NCBI GenBank assembly: GCA_017794825.1
Contig: CP051237.1
Location: 1,240,001 to 1,304,000, forward strand
DNA: 64,000 nucleotides
Direction: 5' to 3'
Source: Pararhizobium sp.
GTDB lineage: Bacteria; Pseudomonadota; Alphaproteobacteria; Rhizobiales; Rhizobiaceae
Translations under genes and position numbers: made by a program
Notes under the pieces: generated by a model
Seen by the model: the letters and a program-made list of their open reading frames with translations, nothing else
Told to the model about the DNA's origin: nothing
Database searches by the model: none
Part shown: one piece after another, positions 54,743 through 63,390 of the stretch
Layout of the letters: every line of letters begins with the position of its first letter
How positions within the stretch are numbered: the first letter of the stretch is position 1

Positions 54743-54883
54743 GGGACCGGGGCCTTCGCGCTGGAGTTGTCGTTTCTTTGCACGTAGCCGGTTAAGTATC
54801 TTTTAAGCCGTGTATTTGGAGAGGGGTATTCCGGAACAGGCGACATTGTTTGATTTATCGTGAAAATCGGTCACCACAAATAG

Positions 54884-56308
54884 TCAGAACCCACCGCCGG
54901 TCCGGAAACCGCCCGAGGATTTGCGCGATCTTCCGCCGCCAATCGATCCGCCGCCGGTCCACGGACCCCGGGAGGAGCCCTTCGGCATTCTGATGCCGCC
55001 GCCGATACTGCCGCCGCGCGACCGCGGCCTGCGTTTGAAGCCCTTGTCGAACAACTCGTCCAGAACGCCGCCCTGCACGGCGCCTGTCAGAATACCGCCG
55101 ATCACCTCGCCGATCAGATCGCCATTGTCGAAACTGCCTGTCGGGTCGTCGTAGCCAGATCGATAGAAACGGTCGCGTGAGCGCTCGAGTTCGGCTCTTC
55201 GCGCCGCGAGTTTCGATGCATTCTCCCGCATCTCCGCGATCTGGGCTTCAAGCGCTGAGAGCTTTTCCTGGAGCGACTCGATCTGCCTGACGATCGCGTC
55301 GTCCTCCGAGGTCGACGTGGCGCTGGCCTCGCGCCACAAGGTTCTGAGATCTTCCCGGCCGAGCATGTCCGTCAGAGCCTGCATCGCCTGTTCATATTCC
55401 GGGTCTTTTCTCGTATCGAGCGTTGCTTCCTGTTCCGAACTGAGCCGATCCAGTTCCATCCTGAAATCAGCGAGCTCCTTTTCCGCCTCGGATAGCAGGC
55501 CGTGCTCGCGGGCAAGCGTCTTCTCCAGGTCGATGACGCCGTGTTTCTCGAGTTCGCGGCGCTCGATGCCCTGCAGCGCCTCCAGTTCAGCCTGCGCCCC
55601 CTGCTCCACGTCTTCGGCGTGTTCCCGCAGACGTTTCGGGATCTCGTTCAGCATGTGGAAACCGCGCCTTGCCGCCTCAAAGCCGATGAGGTGGGCGATC
55701 TTGCCGTCCAGGTATTTCGTCAGGCCGCCGGCGGCATAGCGCGACGTCCCGTACCCGCGCTTCCAGAGATACATGAAAAGCGCATCGTCCCGGTAAGGCT
55801 CGCCTTTCTTGTCCAGATCGCTTTCCGCCAGCTTGGCCTTTTCTTCGGCTGCTTGCGCGATTTCCGCGGCGCGGTCCCCCTTTTGCTTCTGTTCAAGCCA
55901 TTCCACATCATCCGCAAGCGCGGCTTCTATCCGCTTGTCCAGCGTGTCTATCGCCTCGACCGCCTGCTCAACGGCCTCGACCTTGTCGAGGCGTCCGGTT
56001 TCGATCGACTCGATCTTCCGCGTCAGTTCGTCGTGGCGCAGCGAGAGGCTTCCCAGCCGCTTCCTCTGTCTCTCCAGGATGTCGAGGATGGAACGCTCCG
56101 TCCGGTCGATCCGGCCGATGACGTCTCCCTGCTTCAGGCTGTCAATCCGGCTGCGCGCAAGCGCCTTGAAAGCTTCCGCCTGCTCTGCGCGAAGACGTGT
56201 CGCGTCTTCGGTCGCCGCCCGCACCTGCGCCACGACGCCGTTTTCGTCATGCCTGATGCGGCCGATGGCGTTTTCGACGGAGGACAGAGCGTTACGCGCC
56301 GGGATCAT
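54884..56308 (-). CDS. Coiled-coil protein with glycine-rich basic tail
   Basis: Protein of 474 residues, mostly long helices with heptad character (about 20-180 and 230-390, rich in E, K, R, A). The last 70 residues are glycine-, serine- and arginine-rich (GGGSIGGG, RSRGGSIGGGIRMPKGSS). No membrane segment except a weak hydrophobic patch (IGEVIGGILTGAVQGGV). Third gene of a three-gene module, 10 bp after the DUF6384 gene. Function unknown. Confidence 0.7.
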   Translation of the reverse strand: MIPARNALSSVENAIGRIRHDENGVVAQVRAATEDATRLRAEQAEAFKALARSRIDSLKQGDVIGRIDRTERSILDILERQRKRLGSLSLRHDELTRKIESIETGRLDKVEAVEQAVEAIDTLDKRIEAALADDVEWLEQKQKGDRAAEIAQAAEEKAKLAESDLDKKGEPYRDDALFMYLWKRGYGTSRYAAGGLTKYLDGKIAHLIGFEAARRGFHMLNEIPKRLREHAEDVEQGAQAELEALQGIERRELEKHGVIDLEKTLAREHGLLSEAEKELADFRMELDRLSSEQEATLDTRKDPEYEQAMQALTDMLGREDLRTLWREASATSTSEDDAIVRQIESLQEKLSALEAQIAEMRENASKLAARRAELERSRDRFYRSGYDDPTGSFDNGDLIGEVIGGILTGAVQGGVLDELFDKGFKRRPRSRGGSIGGGIRMPKGSSRGPWTGGGSIGGGRSRKSSGGFRTGGGF

Positions 56309-56318
56309 GCCTCACCCC

Positions 56319-57266
56319 CTACCAGCTCGTGATGGCGCCATCCGAGACCGGCATGGCGTATTCGGGTTCAAGCGCTCCGCGCGTCTTCGTTCCCAACCGC
56401 CGGTCCTGAACGACGCCGTCATTCTGCTTGTCGTCGCGCACGGCGTTGTACGTCCGCTCGGGCACCCGGACGCCCCAGGTCGAAACAGTCTGCGTCTCTC
56501 CCGTTTCCTCGTTGCGGACAGGCATGGAAAGGACATTGCCGTCGGGATCGATCGCCTCGACGATCAGATAGTAGTTGCGGGCGCCCGTATTGACGTCGGG
56601 AATTCGAAACACGCCCGACTGGCCGCTCTGCACGATAACCAGGTCATAGGTCTGCGCCAACCGTCCGCGCAGGGCGGTGAGATCGGCGATAGCCTTGCGC
56701 GCGCCATCGGCGTCTGCGTTGCGAAGCGCCGTCTGGCCGTTCGCCGTCAGACGCTCGATTGCGCCGCGGGCCGCTTCGACATTCGCCTCGTCCAGCGCCG
56801 CGGCGGCTGTCGCCTGCAGTTGCTCCGGCAGTGTTTCGGTCAGTTCGATGCGTTGCGCTTCCGCCTCCTGACGCGCGGACGAGGCCTGCTGCCACGAGCT
56901 TCCCACCGCGAAGACGCATACGAGCAGAATGGCCGCGACGGCGCCGAACGTCAGACCGCGGCGCACCCACAGCATGGCGAGAAAACGTTTTCCCGCCGAT
57001 CCCTGCCGCTCATAGGTGAAGCGGCTTTCCTTCAGCGCCAGGATGCCTTCGTCGAGAATTCGGTCGGTGACTTCGAGCCCCTGTGACTCGTAGATCTTGC
57101 GCAGCCGGGCCTTGAGAGCTTCGTCCCGCTCGCCCTGTCCGAGTTCGCGGGCGACAAGCTGTTCCTGATGCCGCAGCGTGTCCACCACGTCCATCGCCAT
57201 CATCAGGTCGTCGAGCTTCGCGGCCGGTTTCCCGGCCGCCACCGTTTGAGAACCGGCGTCGCCCAT
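56319..57266 (-). CDS. DUF6384 family membrane protein
   Basis: Protein of 315 residues. A helical N-terminal domain (1-98) with LDDLMMAMDVVDTLRHQEQLV, a single membrane helix (LTFGAVAAILLVCVFAVG, about 105-122), then a coiled coil and a C-terminal beta-rich domain (YDLVIVQSGQSGVFRIPD...). Family assigned by memory of the pattern. It anchors the module in the membrane, linking the TelA-like and glycine-rich proteins. Confidence 0.7.
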   Translation of the reverse strand: MGDAGSQTVAAGKPAAKLDDLMMAMDVVDTLRHQEQLVARELGQGERDEALKARLRKIYESQGLEVTDRILDEGILALKESRFTYERQGSAGKRFLAMLWVRRGLTFGAVAAILLVCVFAVGSSWQQASSARQEAEAQRIELTETLPEQLQATAAAALDEANVEAARGAIERLTANGQTALRNADADGARKAIADLTALRGRLAQTYDLVIVQSGQSGVFRIPDVNTGARNYYLIVEAIDPDGNVLSMPVRNEETGETQTVSTWGVRVPERTYNAVRDDKQNDGVVQDRRLGTKTRGALEPEYAMPVSDGAITSW

Positions 57267-57283
57267 GGTGCTTTATCCTATGA

Positions 57284-58474
57284 TCAGGCTGCGGGTTCCT
57301 CGAGAAGCAGCGCGTTGCCTTCCTCGGCGAGCCGGGCGATCCGCCGCTTGCCGTCTTCGACCGCGTCACGGATCTCTTCGGAGTTCTGGGTGGCGAGCTT
57401 GCGCATCTCGGCGATGATCTCGGTCGATTTCTCCTGGTAGTTCACGACCGAGTCCACCAGCTTTTTCACCGCGTCGGCGCGGATCGTTGGTCCGTAGCCG
57501 GCTTTCAGCGCCTCTTCCTGCACCTTTCCGCCGATTTCCGCGAGAACTTCGATGGACTTGGAAACGCCTTCCTTCATCTCGTTCAGCGTCTGGGTCGCCT
57601 CATGCAGGCCGAACATGCCGGTAAACGACGCCTTGAGCGCAGTCAGCACGGAATCGTTGGTGGAGAAGAACGAGACCGACTGCTGATAGACGCGCTCCTT
57701 GGCGGACGTCGTCTGCATCAGGCGCGCCATGATCACTTCAGACGTGTTGTAGCCGATGGTCAGATTGTCGGCGAGGTCCTTTGCGATCTGGTAGCGGCCT
57801 TCCTCGTTCTGCATCCGGCGCAGAAATTCGTCGCGGGCAAGTTCCAGCTTCGCCCGTTCGGCGGCGTTCTCACCCGTGTAGGCGGCCACGGCGTCGGACG
57901 ATTTCGTCAGGTCCGTCTTGGCCTCTTCCAGCTTCTGCTCCGCCTTTTTCAGCACTTCGAGCGCGGAAACCTCAGCCTGTTTCAGTGCGCCGCGGAAATC
58001 GCGATAGGCTTCGAGGATGATGTGCTCGCGCTCGATGTTCTCCTTGTTGTCGCGGGAGACTTCGAGATAGGTTTCCTTGATCGCGTCGAAGCGGTCGGCG
58101 ACATCGCCGCGCGACACTTTCATCCACACATTGGTCGCTCTCTCGAATATGTCCACCTTGCTGTCGGCAAGCTGGTCGACCATGCGCTTGGCGTCGTCGC
58201 GGATAGAGTTGAATCCGTCGGTGATCTCCTTGTAACGCTCGCCGATTTCCATCTGGCTGATCTGCTCGCGCACCACCTCGTTGAACACGCTCATCTGTCC
58301 AAGCGTCCGGGTGATAACGGCGATCCGTTCCGGATCGAGATCGGTGATCTTTTCCAGAAGACCGACGATCGGCGCGTCTTCCGTTCCGCCTTCCGGCATC
58401 AGGCCAAGATCGCGCAGCGCATTCGTCGCCTTCTCAAGATACTGCATCGGTGTCTTTACAGCGATTTCGGCCAT
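57284..58474 (-). CDS. TelA-like all-helical protein
   Basis: Protein of 396 residues, almost entirely helical. IGYNTSEVIMARLMQTTSAKERVYQQSVSFFSTNDSVLTALKASFTGMFGLHEATQTLNEMKEG region (about 240-305) resembles the TelA/toxic-anion-resistance fold. First gene of the module; AAGGAGAGG precedes the ATG. TelA-like proteins are linked to envelope stress, but no tellurite role is implied. Confidence 0.7.
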   Translation of the reverse strand: MAEIAVKTPMQYLEKATNALRDLGLMPEGGTEDAPIVGLLEKITDLDPERIAVITRTLGQMSVFNEVVREQISQMEIGERYKEITDGFNSIRDDAKRMVDQLADSKVDIFERATNVWMKVSRGDVADRFDAIKETYLEVSRDNKENIEREHIILEAYRDFRGALKQAEVSALEVLKKAEQKLEEAKTDLTKSSDAVAAYTGENAAERAKLELARDEFLRRMQNEEGRYQIAKDLADNLTIGYNTSEVIMARLMQTTSAKERVYQQSVSFFSTNDSVLTALKASFTGMFGLHEATQTLNEMKEGVSKSIEVLAEIGGKVQEEALKAGYGPTIRADAVKKLVDSVVNYQEKSTEIIAEMRKLATQNSEEIRDAVEDGKRRIARLAEEGNALLLEEPAA

Positions 58475-58651
58475 TTTCCTCTCCTTGTGACGATGTCGCC
58501 TTCAATTGATCGACAGGAATACTAGTCGAATGACCGGGAGTGGTCTATCCGGCAGGTATTCTTTAAACGCAGGTCTTTATCGCCCACAGAACGACTTGCT
58601 CATTTCTTTATGACGACAGTACGACTGTTTCAAACCGGGTTCATGTCAGCA

Positions 58652-60688
58652 TTACAAATTTCTTACAAGGCGCAAGGCGTCGTAGATCGCCGCATGGGTG
58701 TTGCGGGCGGCGACCGCATCGCCGATGCGAAACAGGCGATAGCGGCCTTTCGTGTTGCGTATCACCGTCTGCGGGCGGCCGGAAATGAAGGCCTCGTAAT
58801 CCATCTCGCCGAGATTCGATGCGCCTGGCTTCAGTTCGAAATAGATGTCGTCGAGCGGCCGCGTCCCGTGGTTGACGACGACCTGATCGACCCTGCGCTC
58901 CCGCGTCGCGTCGCCATAGTCGCTGCCCACCGTCGCGATGAGACCGTTGCCGTCGCGGCGAACGCTCTTCAGCCGCCACGTCACCGTAAATGTGACGTCG
59001 AGCTTCTGCATGCTGCGCATATAGGGGACGAGGTTCATTCCCATCACCTCCGGAGCGAAAGTTCGGTCCGGCGTCATGATCTCGACGCGCGCGCCGGTCG
59101 CCGCAATGATCTCGGCCGCCTGCAGGCCGGCGTGATCGCCCGCATCGTCGTAGACCAGAACGTCGCTGCCCGCCTTCGCGTCTCCGGCCAGTATGTCCCA
59201 GGCGGAGACGACGAGTTCGTCGCCCTCATCGAGAACTTCCGTATGCGGCAGACCGCCTGTCGCTATGATCACGATGTCCGGATCGTCCGCGATGACCGTA
59301 TCGGCGTCGGCGAAACTGTTGAAATGGAACGTCACGCCCATGCGGCTGCATTCGGAAAGCCTCCAATCGATGATCGAGATCATCTCGCTGCGCCGTTTGG
59401 ACAGCGCCGTCAGGCGGACCTGGCCGCCGGCGTCATTGGCCGCCTCGTGCACGACGACGTCGTGACCGCGCTCGGCAGAAACGCGCGCCGCCTCCATGCC
59501 GGCCGGACCCGCGCCGACGATGACGATCCGCTTGCGGTCGTCCGCCTTGCCGATGAGATGCGGCATGGTCAGTTCCCGCCCGGTCGACGGATTGTGTATA
59601 CACAGGGCTTCCCCGCCCTGATAGATGCGGTCGAGGCAGTAATTCGCCCCCACGCAGGGCCGTATGGTCTCTTCCCTGCCTTCCATGATCTTCCTGACGA
59701 TATGAGGCTCCGTCATATGGGCCCGCGTCATGCCCACCATGTCCAGCTTGCCGCTGGCGATCGCGTGCCGGGCCGTCGCGACATCGGGGATTCGCGCCGC
59801 ATGGAAGGTCGGAAGCGCCGTCTCGGACCTGATTTCTCCGGCGAAATCGAGATGCGGCGCGCTCGGCATGCCCTGGATCGGGATGACGTCGGTCAGGCCC
59901 GGATCCGTGTCGATGTGCCCGCGTATGACGTTGAGGAAATCGACGAGGCCGCTCTTCTTCAGACGTCGTGAAATTTCCAGCCCCTCGTCGCGGCCGACGC
60001 CGCCAGGCAGCATCTCGTCGCCGGAATAGCGGACGCCGACGATGAAGTCCGGACCGACGCGCTGGCGGATCGCTTCCAGCGTCTCGAAGGCGAAGCGCAG
60101 GCGATTGTCGAGATCGCCGCCGTAGGGCGCGTCCAGCGTGTTGGTCAGCGGCGACCAGAACTGGTCCATGAAATGGCCGTAGGATTCCAGCTCGATGCCG
60201 TCGAGGCCCGCCGCCTTCATGCGTTCGGCGGCGTCTGCATAATCCTCGATGATGCGCGCGATATCCCAGTCTTCCACCTGCTTGGGAAACGCGCGGTGCG
60301 CCGCCTCCCGCTCGTGGCTGGAGGAGACGATCGGCAGCCAGTCGCCCTTGTCCCATCGGGTGCGCCGGCCGAGATGGGTAAGCTGGATCATCACCGCGGC
60401 GCCGTGGTCGTGGCATTCGTCGACCAGTTGCTTCATCCAGCCGACAACTTCGTCCTTCCAGGCCAGAATGTTGTTGAAGGCCGGCGGACTGTCGCGCGAC
60501 ACGGAAGCCGACCCCGCCGTCATCGTCAGCGCGGCGCCGCCCTTCGCCCGCTCGACATGATAGGCGCGGTAACGCTCCTTCGGCATGCCGTCTTCCGGAT
60601 AGGCCGGCTCATGCGAACTGATCATGATCCGGTTGCGCAGGGTGAGATGTTTGAGCTGGTAGGGCTGGAGGAGCGGATCGTTCGACAT
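58652..60688 (-). CDS. NADH:flavin oxidoreductase of the trimethylamine-dehydrogenase type
   Basis: Protein of 678 residues: an N-terminal old-yellow-enzyme FMN barrel (1-350), a Fe-S segment and a C-terminal FAD/NAD domain (IVIVGAGPAGMEAARVSAERGHDVVVHEA). The Fe-S motif reads CVGANYC...LC where TMADH has C-x2-C-x2-C...C, so the second cysteine is alanine. Relatives demethylate amines or N-methyl amino acids, or reduce dienoyl-CoA. The ATG at 60688 has AGAGGT upstream; a 32-residue extension is less likely. Confidence 0.85.
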   Translation of the reverse strand: MSNDPLLQPYQLKHLTLRNRIMISSHEPAYPEDGMPKERYRAYHVERAKGGAALTMTAGSASVSRDSPPAFNNILAWKDEVVGWMKQLVDECHDHGAAVMIQLTHLGRRTRWDKGDWLPIVSSSHEREAAHRAFPKQVEDWDIARIIEDYADAAERMKAAGLDGIELESYGHFMDQFWSPLTNTLDAPYGGDLDNRLRFAFETLEAIRQRVGPDFIVGVRYSGDEMLPGGVGRDEGLEISRRLKKSGLVDFLNVIRGHIDTDPGLTDVIPIQGMPSAPHLDFAGEIRSETALPTFHAARIPDVATARHAIASGKLDMVGMTRAHMTEPHIVRKIMEGREETIRPCVGANYCLDRIYQGGEALCIHNPSTGRELTMPHLIGKADDRKRIVIVGAGPAGMEAARVSAERGHDVVVHEAANDAGGQVRLTALSKRRSEMISIIDWRLSECSRMGVTFHFNSFADADTVIADDPDIVIIATGGLPHTEVLDEGDELVVSAWDILAGDAKAGSDVLVYDDAGDHAGLQAAEIIAATGARVEIMTPDRTFAPEVMGMNLVPYMRSMQKLDVTFTVTWRLKSVRRDGNGLIATVGSDYGDATRERRVDQVVVNHGTRPLDDIYFELKPGASNLGEMDYEAFISGRPQTVIRNTKGRYRLFRIGDAVAARNTHAAIYDALRLVRNL

Positions 60689-60842
60689 TGTTACCTCTTG
60701 GCTGTTCAAAGCATTCTGCATCCGCCATTGCAGCGACACCAGACGCATACGCGACAGGATCTGCCCATTTTTGTATCTGAACAAGACGGAACCACGCCTG
60801 TTTTTTGACCTGACTGCTCAAAGAATCGCCAACAAGCACATT

Positions 60843-60858
60843 AGTCCTATATAGGACT
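60843..60858. promoter_or_regulatory. Perfect 16-bp palindrome between divergent genes
   Basis: AGTCCTATATAGGACT is fully symmetrical, the form of a GntR-family operator. It lies 65 bp before the regulator gene and 155 bp before the flavin oxidoreductase. TTGACG begins at its right edge and could be the -35 of the regulator, with a weak TAGTCT 17 bp on. Confidence 0.7.
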
Positions 60859-60922
60859 TGACGCAGTTTTTCGGCGCTCCTAGTCTCTATTTTACAGAGT
60901 TCTCAAAAGGACTGCGACTGGC

Positions 60923-61714
60923 ATGCCAGCCACAACACTTCGTCCTGTAGAGGGCGGTCAGAGCGGATCGCCGAAGGCAAAACACCGACAGATCTCCGAA
61001 AGGATCCTGTCGGCGATCGAAGCCGGCCGCTGGCTGCCGGGCGACCAGTTGCCCGCCGAAGATCAGCTCGCCGCCGAAACCGGCGCAAGTCTCGGCACAG
61101 TTCAGCGCGCGCTTCGCAGCCTCGTCGCCATGGGCGTTGTCGAGCGCCATCACGGCAAGGGCACCTTCGTTTCCGGCGCCCGCGCGCAGGAGCAGCAGTT
61201 GCTGCATTTCCGTTTCATGGCGGAAGGCGGCACACAGTTGCTGCCGGTCTATTTTCGCATCACCGGGGTGGAAACGACGCGGGAGAGTGGCCCGTGGAGC
61301 CAGTTTCTCGACAGCCCCGACGGCGAATACATCCACATTCACCGAATTGTTTCGGTGAACGACGAATTCGAGGTCTTCAGCGAAATCTACCTGCCGGCGG
61401 ACCGGTTTTCGGAGCTGGCCCGGATGAGCGAGACAACGCTCAACGGCGTCTCCTTCCGCGACATGCTGGCCGAGCGCTTCAACGCGCCGACCCTGAATAC
61501 GCGCCAGACCATGGCCTGCCAGCCCCTGCCTCCGCGCGTATCAAGGCTCTTGAACGTGACGCCCGGTCAATACGGGATTGTTTGGGTGATCGGCGGCATG
61601 AGCTACCGCGACTCTCCGATCACCTGGCAGCGCATCTTCGTGCCGCCAAGCGACCGCGTCATCGAGATCGTACAGGCGCCGCAGCACGGACAACCCAAGG
61701 CGGTTGGCCCCTGA
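60923..61714 (+). CDS. GntR family regulator with UTRA ligand domain (HutC subfamily)
   Basis: Protein of 263 residues. Winged helix at about 22-85 (HRQISERILSAIEAGRWLPGDQLPAEDQLAAETGASLGTVQRALRSLV region), UTRA domain from about 105. Expected to bind the palindrome upstream and control the divergent oxidoreductase and the TRAP genes that follow 102 bp downstream. Confidence 0.88.
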   Translation: MPATTLRPVEGGQSGSPKAKHRQISERILSAIEAGRWLPGDQLPAEDQLAAETGASLGTVQRALRSLVAMGVVERHHGKGTFVSGARAQEQQLLHFRFMAEGGTQLLPVYFRITGVETTRESGPWSQFLDSPDGEYIHIHRIVSVNDEFEVFSEIYLPADRFSELARMSETTLNGVSFRDMLAERFNAPTLNTRQTMACQPLPPRVSRLLNVTPGQYGIVWVIGGMSYRDSPITWQRIFVPPSDRVIEIVQAPQHGQPKAVGP

Positions 61715-61816
61715 AATGGCTCATCTGATCCCAGCAACAACGAGAATGGGCGATCAAGTCCATCGGTCATCGCTTTCGGGAAGCGAACACGATCATCCAG
61801 ACAGGAGAACGACACT

Positions 61817-62857
61817 ATGGAACTGACCATGCCAACCCTTTCCGGCCTGGCCCGGAAAACTTTCACTTGCCTGCGCGGCGTCGCCGCAGCCGCCCTCGTC
61901 GGCGGACTGGCGCTGGGCTCGGCCTCCGCCCAGGACTACCCGGAGATGACGCTGAAATTCGGCCATCCCTACGCCGAGACCCATCCGCTCGCCAAAGGCG
62001 CGCAAATGTTCGCCGACACGATCGCCGAAAAGTCCGGCGGCGCCATAACGGTGGAAGTGTTCCCCAACAGCACGATCGGTTCGTCGCGCGATCTGGTCGA
62101 AAGCATCCAGATCGGCGTCGTCGATTTCGCGCTGGTGCCAACCACCAACGTGGCGAGCTTCTATCCGCCGCTGGACATCTTCTACCTGCCCTTCCTGTTC
62201 CGTGACAGCGAGCACGCCTATGCGGTTTCCGACGGACCAGTCGGAGAGGCGCTCTACGCCGACATGCTCGAAAAGACCGGCATCCGCACGCTCGGCATGT
62301 ACGAAAGCGGCTTCCGCACCATCACCACCCGGGACAAGAAGATCGAGAAGCCCGAGGACATGGAGGGCGTGAAGTTCCGCGTGGTCAACAACCCGCTCAA
62401 CGTGGCGACCTTCAAGGCGCTCGGCGCCAACCCCACGCCGATGGCGCTTTCCGAAGTCTTCACCGGCTTGCAGCAGGGCACCGTAGACGGCCAGGACAAT
62501 CCGGTCGGCAACGTCAAGGCCTTCGGCTTCGACAAGGTGCAGGGCAACATCACGCTCTCCAACCACCAGTGGGCCGGCATCATGTTCCTCGCCGATGACA
62601 AGATGTGGGCTGACCTTCCGGACAATGTGAAGGATCTCTTTGCCGCGACCGCCAAGGAAACCCAGGAATGGGAGCGCAAGGAACTGAACGCCGTCGAATC
62701 GCAATATCTCGACGAGATGGAGGCCGGCGGCATGGTCGTCACCCGTCTCACGCCGGAACAGGCCGTCGCCTTCCAGAAGGCCATGGAACCGGTCTGGGCG
62801 GAGTATCGCGAGAAGATCGGCTCCGATCTCATCCAGTCCGCCGTCGAAACGAAATAA
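61817..62857 (+). CDS. TRAP transporter substrate-binding protein (DctP)
   Basis: Protein of 346 residues with signal peptide ending ASAQ. DctP motifs: LKFGHPYAETHPLAKGAQMFAD, EDMEGVKFRVVNNPL with the ligand arginine, ALSEVFTGLQQGTVDGQDNPVGN. AGGAGA lies before the ATG. Second TRAP system of the window, different in sequence from the first. Confidence 0.92.
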   Translation: MELTMPTLSGLARKTFTCLRGVAAAALVGGLALGSASAQDYPEMTLKFGHPYAETHPLAKGAQMFADTIAEKSGGAITVEVFPNSTIGSSRDLVESIQIGVVDFALVPTTNVASFYPPLDIFYLPFLFRDSEHAYAVSDGPVGEALYADMLEKTGIRTLGMYESGFRTITTRDKKIEKPEDMEGVKFRVVNNPLNVATFKALGANPTPMALSEVFTGLQQGTVDGQDNPVGNVKAFGFDKVQGNITLSNHQWAGIMFLADDKMWADLPDNVKDLFAATAKETQEWERKELNAVESQYLDEMEAGGMVVTRLTPEQAVAFQKAMEPVWAEYREKIGSDLIQSAVETK

Positions 62858-62884
62858 GCCACAACCACCGCCGAGGTCTTCGTC

Positions 62885-63385
62885 ATGCAGGCAATTCGCA
62901 AACTGCTCGACATTTCGGAGCGCGCCCTGGCGGTGGTCTGCATAACGTCGTTCGTCGTGATGTTCATTCTCGGCATCGCGACGGTCGTCTTCCGCTTCAT
63001 CATCCAGAGTTCGCTCGCCTTCCCGGACGAGCTCATCCGCTACCTGTTCGTGTGGATGATCTTTCTCGGATCGGCGATCGCATTCCGCCGCAACATGCAC
63101 GCGGCGATCGGCGTCCTGGTCGCGCATCTGCCGGCGACGCTCAAACGCGCGTCGCTCATCTTCGCAACGCTGATCAGCGGCTTCTTCTTCCTCGTCATCA
63201 TGATCTACGGGATCGATCTGACGCTGAGGGTCAGGCCGCAGATCTCGCCGGCGCTCGAAATCTCCATGGCCTGGGTCTATGGCGCCGTGCCAGTCGGCAT
63301 GGCCTTTCTGCTTGTCTACGCCGTCGAGCTGCTGGCGATCCAGAGCCGCGCGCCCGCCGACGAATTGCTGACGGAAGGTCACTGA
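62885..63385 (+). CDS. TRAP transporter small permease (DctQ)
   Basis: Protein of 166 residues, four membrane helices, with the DctQ motif SLAFPDELIRYLFVWMIFLGSAIAFRRNMHAAI region. It is 27 bp after the binding-protein gene and 5 bp before the large permease. Confidence 0.9.
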   Translation: MQAIRKLLDISERALAVVCITSFVVMFILGIATVVFRFIIQSSLAFPDELIRYLFVWMIFLGSAIAFRRNMHAAIGVLVAHLPATLKRASLIFATLISGFFFLVIMIYGIDLTLRVRPQISPALEISMAWVYGAVPVGMAFLLVYAVELLAIQSRAPADELLTEGH

Positions 63386-63390
63386 AAGCC

